6,931 bases of DNA from the NCBI GenBank assembly GCA_002713285.1, contig PAVX01000030.1, positions 22,483-29,413 of the forward strand, read 5' to 3'. This DNA comes from Flavobacteriales bacterium (lineage in GTDB: Bacteria; Bacteroidota; Bacteroidia; Flavobacteriales; TMED113). Below, one piece after another: positions 5,913-6,931 of the stretch (positions within the stretch are counted from its first letter, which is position 1; each line of letters starts with the position of its first letter). The notes below the pieces were generated by a model, which ran no database searches, was not told where the DNA came from, and saw only the letters and a program-made list of their open reading frames with translations. A program made the position numbers and the translations under genes.

Positions 5913-6848
5913 TTGGTGGATGCTAATGTAAAAATATTTGCGGGTAGATATTCAGTGGTGTTAGCTGAAAAAATTGCTAATTCTTATGGATGTCCTTTAG
6001 GTAGTATTGTCTTTAATAATTTTAGTGATGGCGAGTTTCAACCATCTTATGAAGAGACTGTTAGAGGGCAAAAAGTTTTCATCATTCAATCTACACCTCC
6101 TCCATTTGATAATTTATTAGAATTATTGTTAATGATTGATGCTGCAAAAAGAGCATCTGCAAAGGAAATTATTGCAGTGGTACCTTACTTTGGAATGGCA
6201 AGACAAGACCGGAAAGATCAACCAAGAGTACCAATAGGTGCAAAATTAGCTGCAAATTTAATCAGTTCAGCAGGGGCAACAAGAATTATTACTATTGACT
6301 TACATGCAGATCAAATTCAAGGGTTTTTTGAAGTGCCTGTAGATCATTTATTTGGCTCGACAGTATTTATAAAATATATAGAGTCATTAAAATTAAAGAA
6401 TTTAACTATTGCTTCTCCAGATATTGGGGGTTCTAAAAGAGCTAATGCTTATGCAAAGTATTTTAATTCAGAAATAGTTATTTGCTATAAAAAACGATTA
6501 GTTGCAAATAAAGTAGATGAAATGAAAATTATAGGAAATGTAAAAGAAAAAGATATTATCTTAGTTGATGATATGATTGATACAGGTGGGACATTAGTAA
6601 AAGCATCTGAAATGATGAAAAATGCTGGAGCAAATAGTGTTCGTGCAATTTGCACACATCCTGTATTATCAGGTAAAGCATATGATAATATTGAAAAATC
6701 TGTAATTGAAGAATTAATTATCAGTGACACATTACCACTGAACAAAACAAGTTCAAAGATTAAAGTATTAACAATATCAGATTTATTTGCTAATGTTATT
6801 AAAAGTATAAATAAGAATCAATCAATAAGTTCACAGTTTTTAATTTAA
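5913..6848 (+). CDS. prs: Ribose-phosphate pyrophosphokinase (PRPP synthetase)
   Basis: Makes 5-phosphoribosyl diphosphate from ribose 5-phosphate and ATP in the cytoplasm, feeding purine, pyrimidine, histidine, tryptophan and NAD synthesis. It has 311 residues, as expected for class I enzymes. Visible motifs are FSDGEFQPS at 37-45, the ATP-binding block YFGMARQDRKD at 92-102, the metal histidine H131 in LHADQIQGFFE, SPDIGGSKRA at 168-177, the flexible-loop basic residues KKR at 193-195, and the PRPP loop LVDDMIDTGGTL at 217-228. There is no in-frame ATG near the start. After an in-frame TAA at 5901-5903 the first candidates are TTG at 5913 and GTG at 5916; either leaves the expected short N-terminal tail before KIFA. 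GTG is at least as likely as TTG. No Shine-Dalgarno is evident, but A-rich sequence lies at 5887-5897. rplY follows after 15 bases, suggesting co-transcription. Confidence 0.96.
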   Translation: MVDANVKIFAGRYSVVLAEKIANSYGCPLGSIVFNNFSDGEFQPSYEETVRGQKVFIIQSTPPPFDNLLELLLMIDAAKRASAKEIIAVVPYFGMARQDRKDQPRVPIGAKLAANLISSAGATRIITIDLHADQIQGFFEVPVDHLFGSTVFIKYIESLKLKNLTIASPDIGGSKRANAYAKYFNSEIVICYKKRLVANKVDEMKIIGNVKEKDIILVDDMIDTGGTLVKASEMMKNAGANSVRAICTHPVLSGKAYDNIEKSVIEELIISDTLPLNKTSSKIKVLTISDLFANVIKSINKNQSISSQFLI

Positions 6849-6863
6849 AAATTTAAAATAATT

Positions 6864-6931
6864 ATGAAATCGGTATCTATAAATGGAATAGCGAGAGTAG
6901 ATTTAGGTAAAAAATTTGCTAAGCAATTAAG
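6864..6931 (+). CDS. rplY: Ribosomal protein L25, N-terminal part (runs off window)
   Basis: An ATG 15 bases after the prs stop opens a frame of 22 codons to the window edge, beginning M-K-S-V-S-I-N-G. The start resembles the N-terminus of Bacteroidota L25/Ctc proteins (MKS followed by alternating hydrophobic residues and a G-x-x-R step), which bind 5S rRNA in the 50S subunit. The order prs-rplY is a common bacterial arrangement and supports the call. The fragment is short, so identity rests on the N-terminus plus context. Confidence 0.8.
   Translation, partial: MKSVSINGIARVDLGKKFAKQL

Noticed and set aside
6485..6745. 86-codon minus-strand open frame inside prs
   Set aside because: It is antisense to conserved PRPP synthetase motifs and has no supporting features.

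Overview
The window is AT-rich (roughly 30% G+C by eye) and fully occupied by housekeeping genes. Several things point to the Bacteroidota, most likely a flavobacterium-like member of Flavobacteriia. The NrdB radical subunit carries an ATP-cone. The glycyl-tRNA synthetase is the single-chain type, with the lineage-style motif 2 block. No start codon has a convincing Shine-Dalgarno sequence, and A-rich stretches sit there instead. Candidate -7 boxes of the TAnnTTTG type lie upstream of the transcription units. The order prs then rplY is also common in this phylum. No mobile element, CRISPR array, prophage or foreign-looking gene was seen.

Layout: (a) 1-1336, minus strand: nrdB (class I ribonucleotide reductase, small subunit), followed 2 bases later by the first codons of what is probably nrdA. 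(b) 1337-1613: divergent intergenic region with the nrdB and glyS promoters, an unusually GC-rich and foldable nrdB leader, and several inverted repeats. (c) 1614-3119, plus strand: glyS. (d) 3097-5798, minus strand: a compact unit reading tRNA-Leu(CAA), dCMP deaminase, S41 C-terminal processing peptidase and manganese-type superoxide dismutase. Its last gene overlaps the 3' end of glyS tail to tail by 23 bases. (e) 5799-5912: short divergent regulatory region with a 26-base near-perfect palindrome. (f) 5913-6931, plus strand: prs (PRPP synthetase, non-ATG start), then the beginning of rplY (ribosomal protein L25).

Functionally, three genes feed nucleotide synthesis. Prs makes PRPP, NrdAB makes deoxynucleotides, and dCMP deaminase supplies dUMP for thymidylate. 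GlyRS, tRNA-Leu and L25 serve translation. The peptidase acts at the cell envelope and the SOD removes superoxide. There is no sign of a new multi-gene system. The points most worth a second look are the allosteric domain fused to NrdB, the structured nrdB leader, the hairpin inside the glyS/sod overlap, the palindrome between tRNA-Leu and prs, and the non-ATG start of prs.
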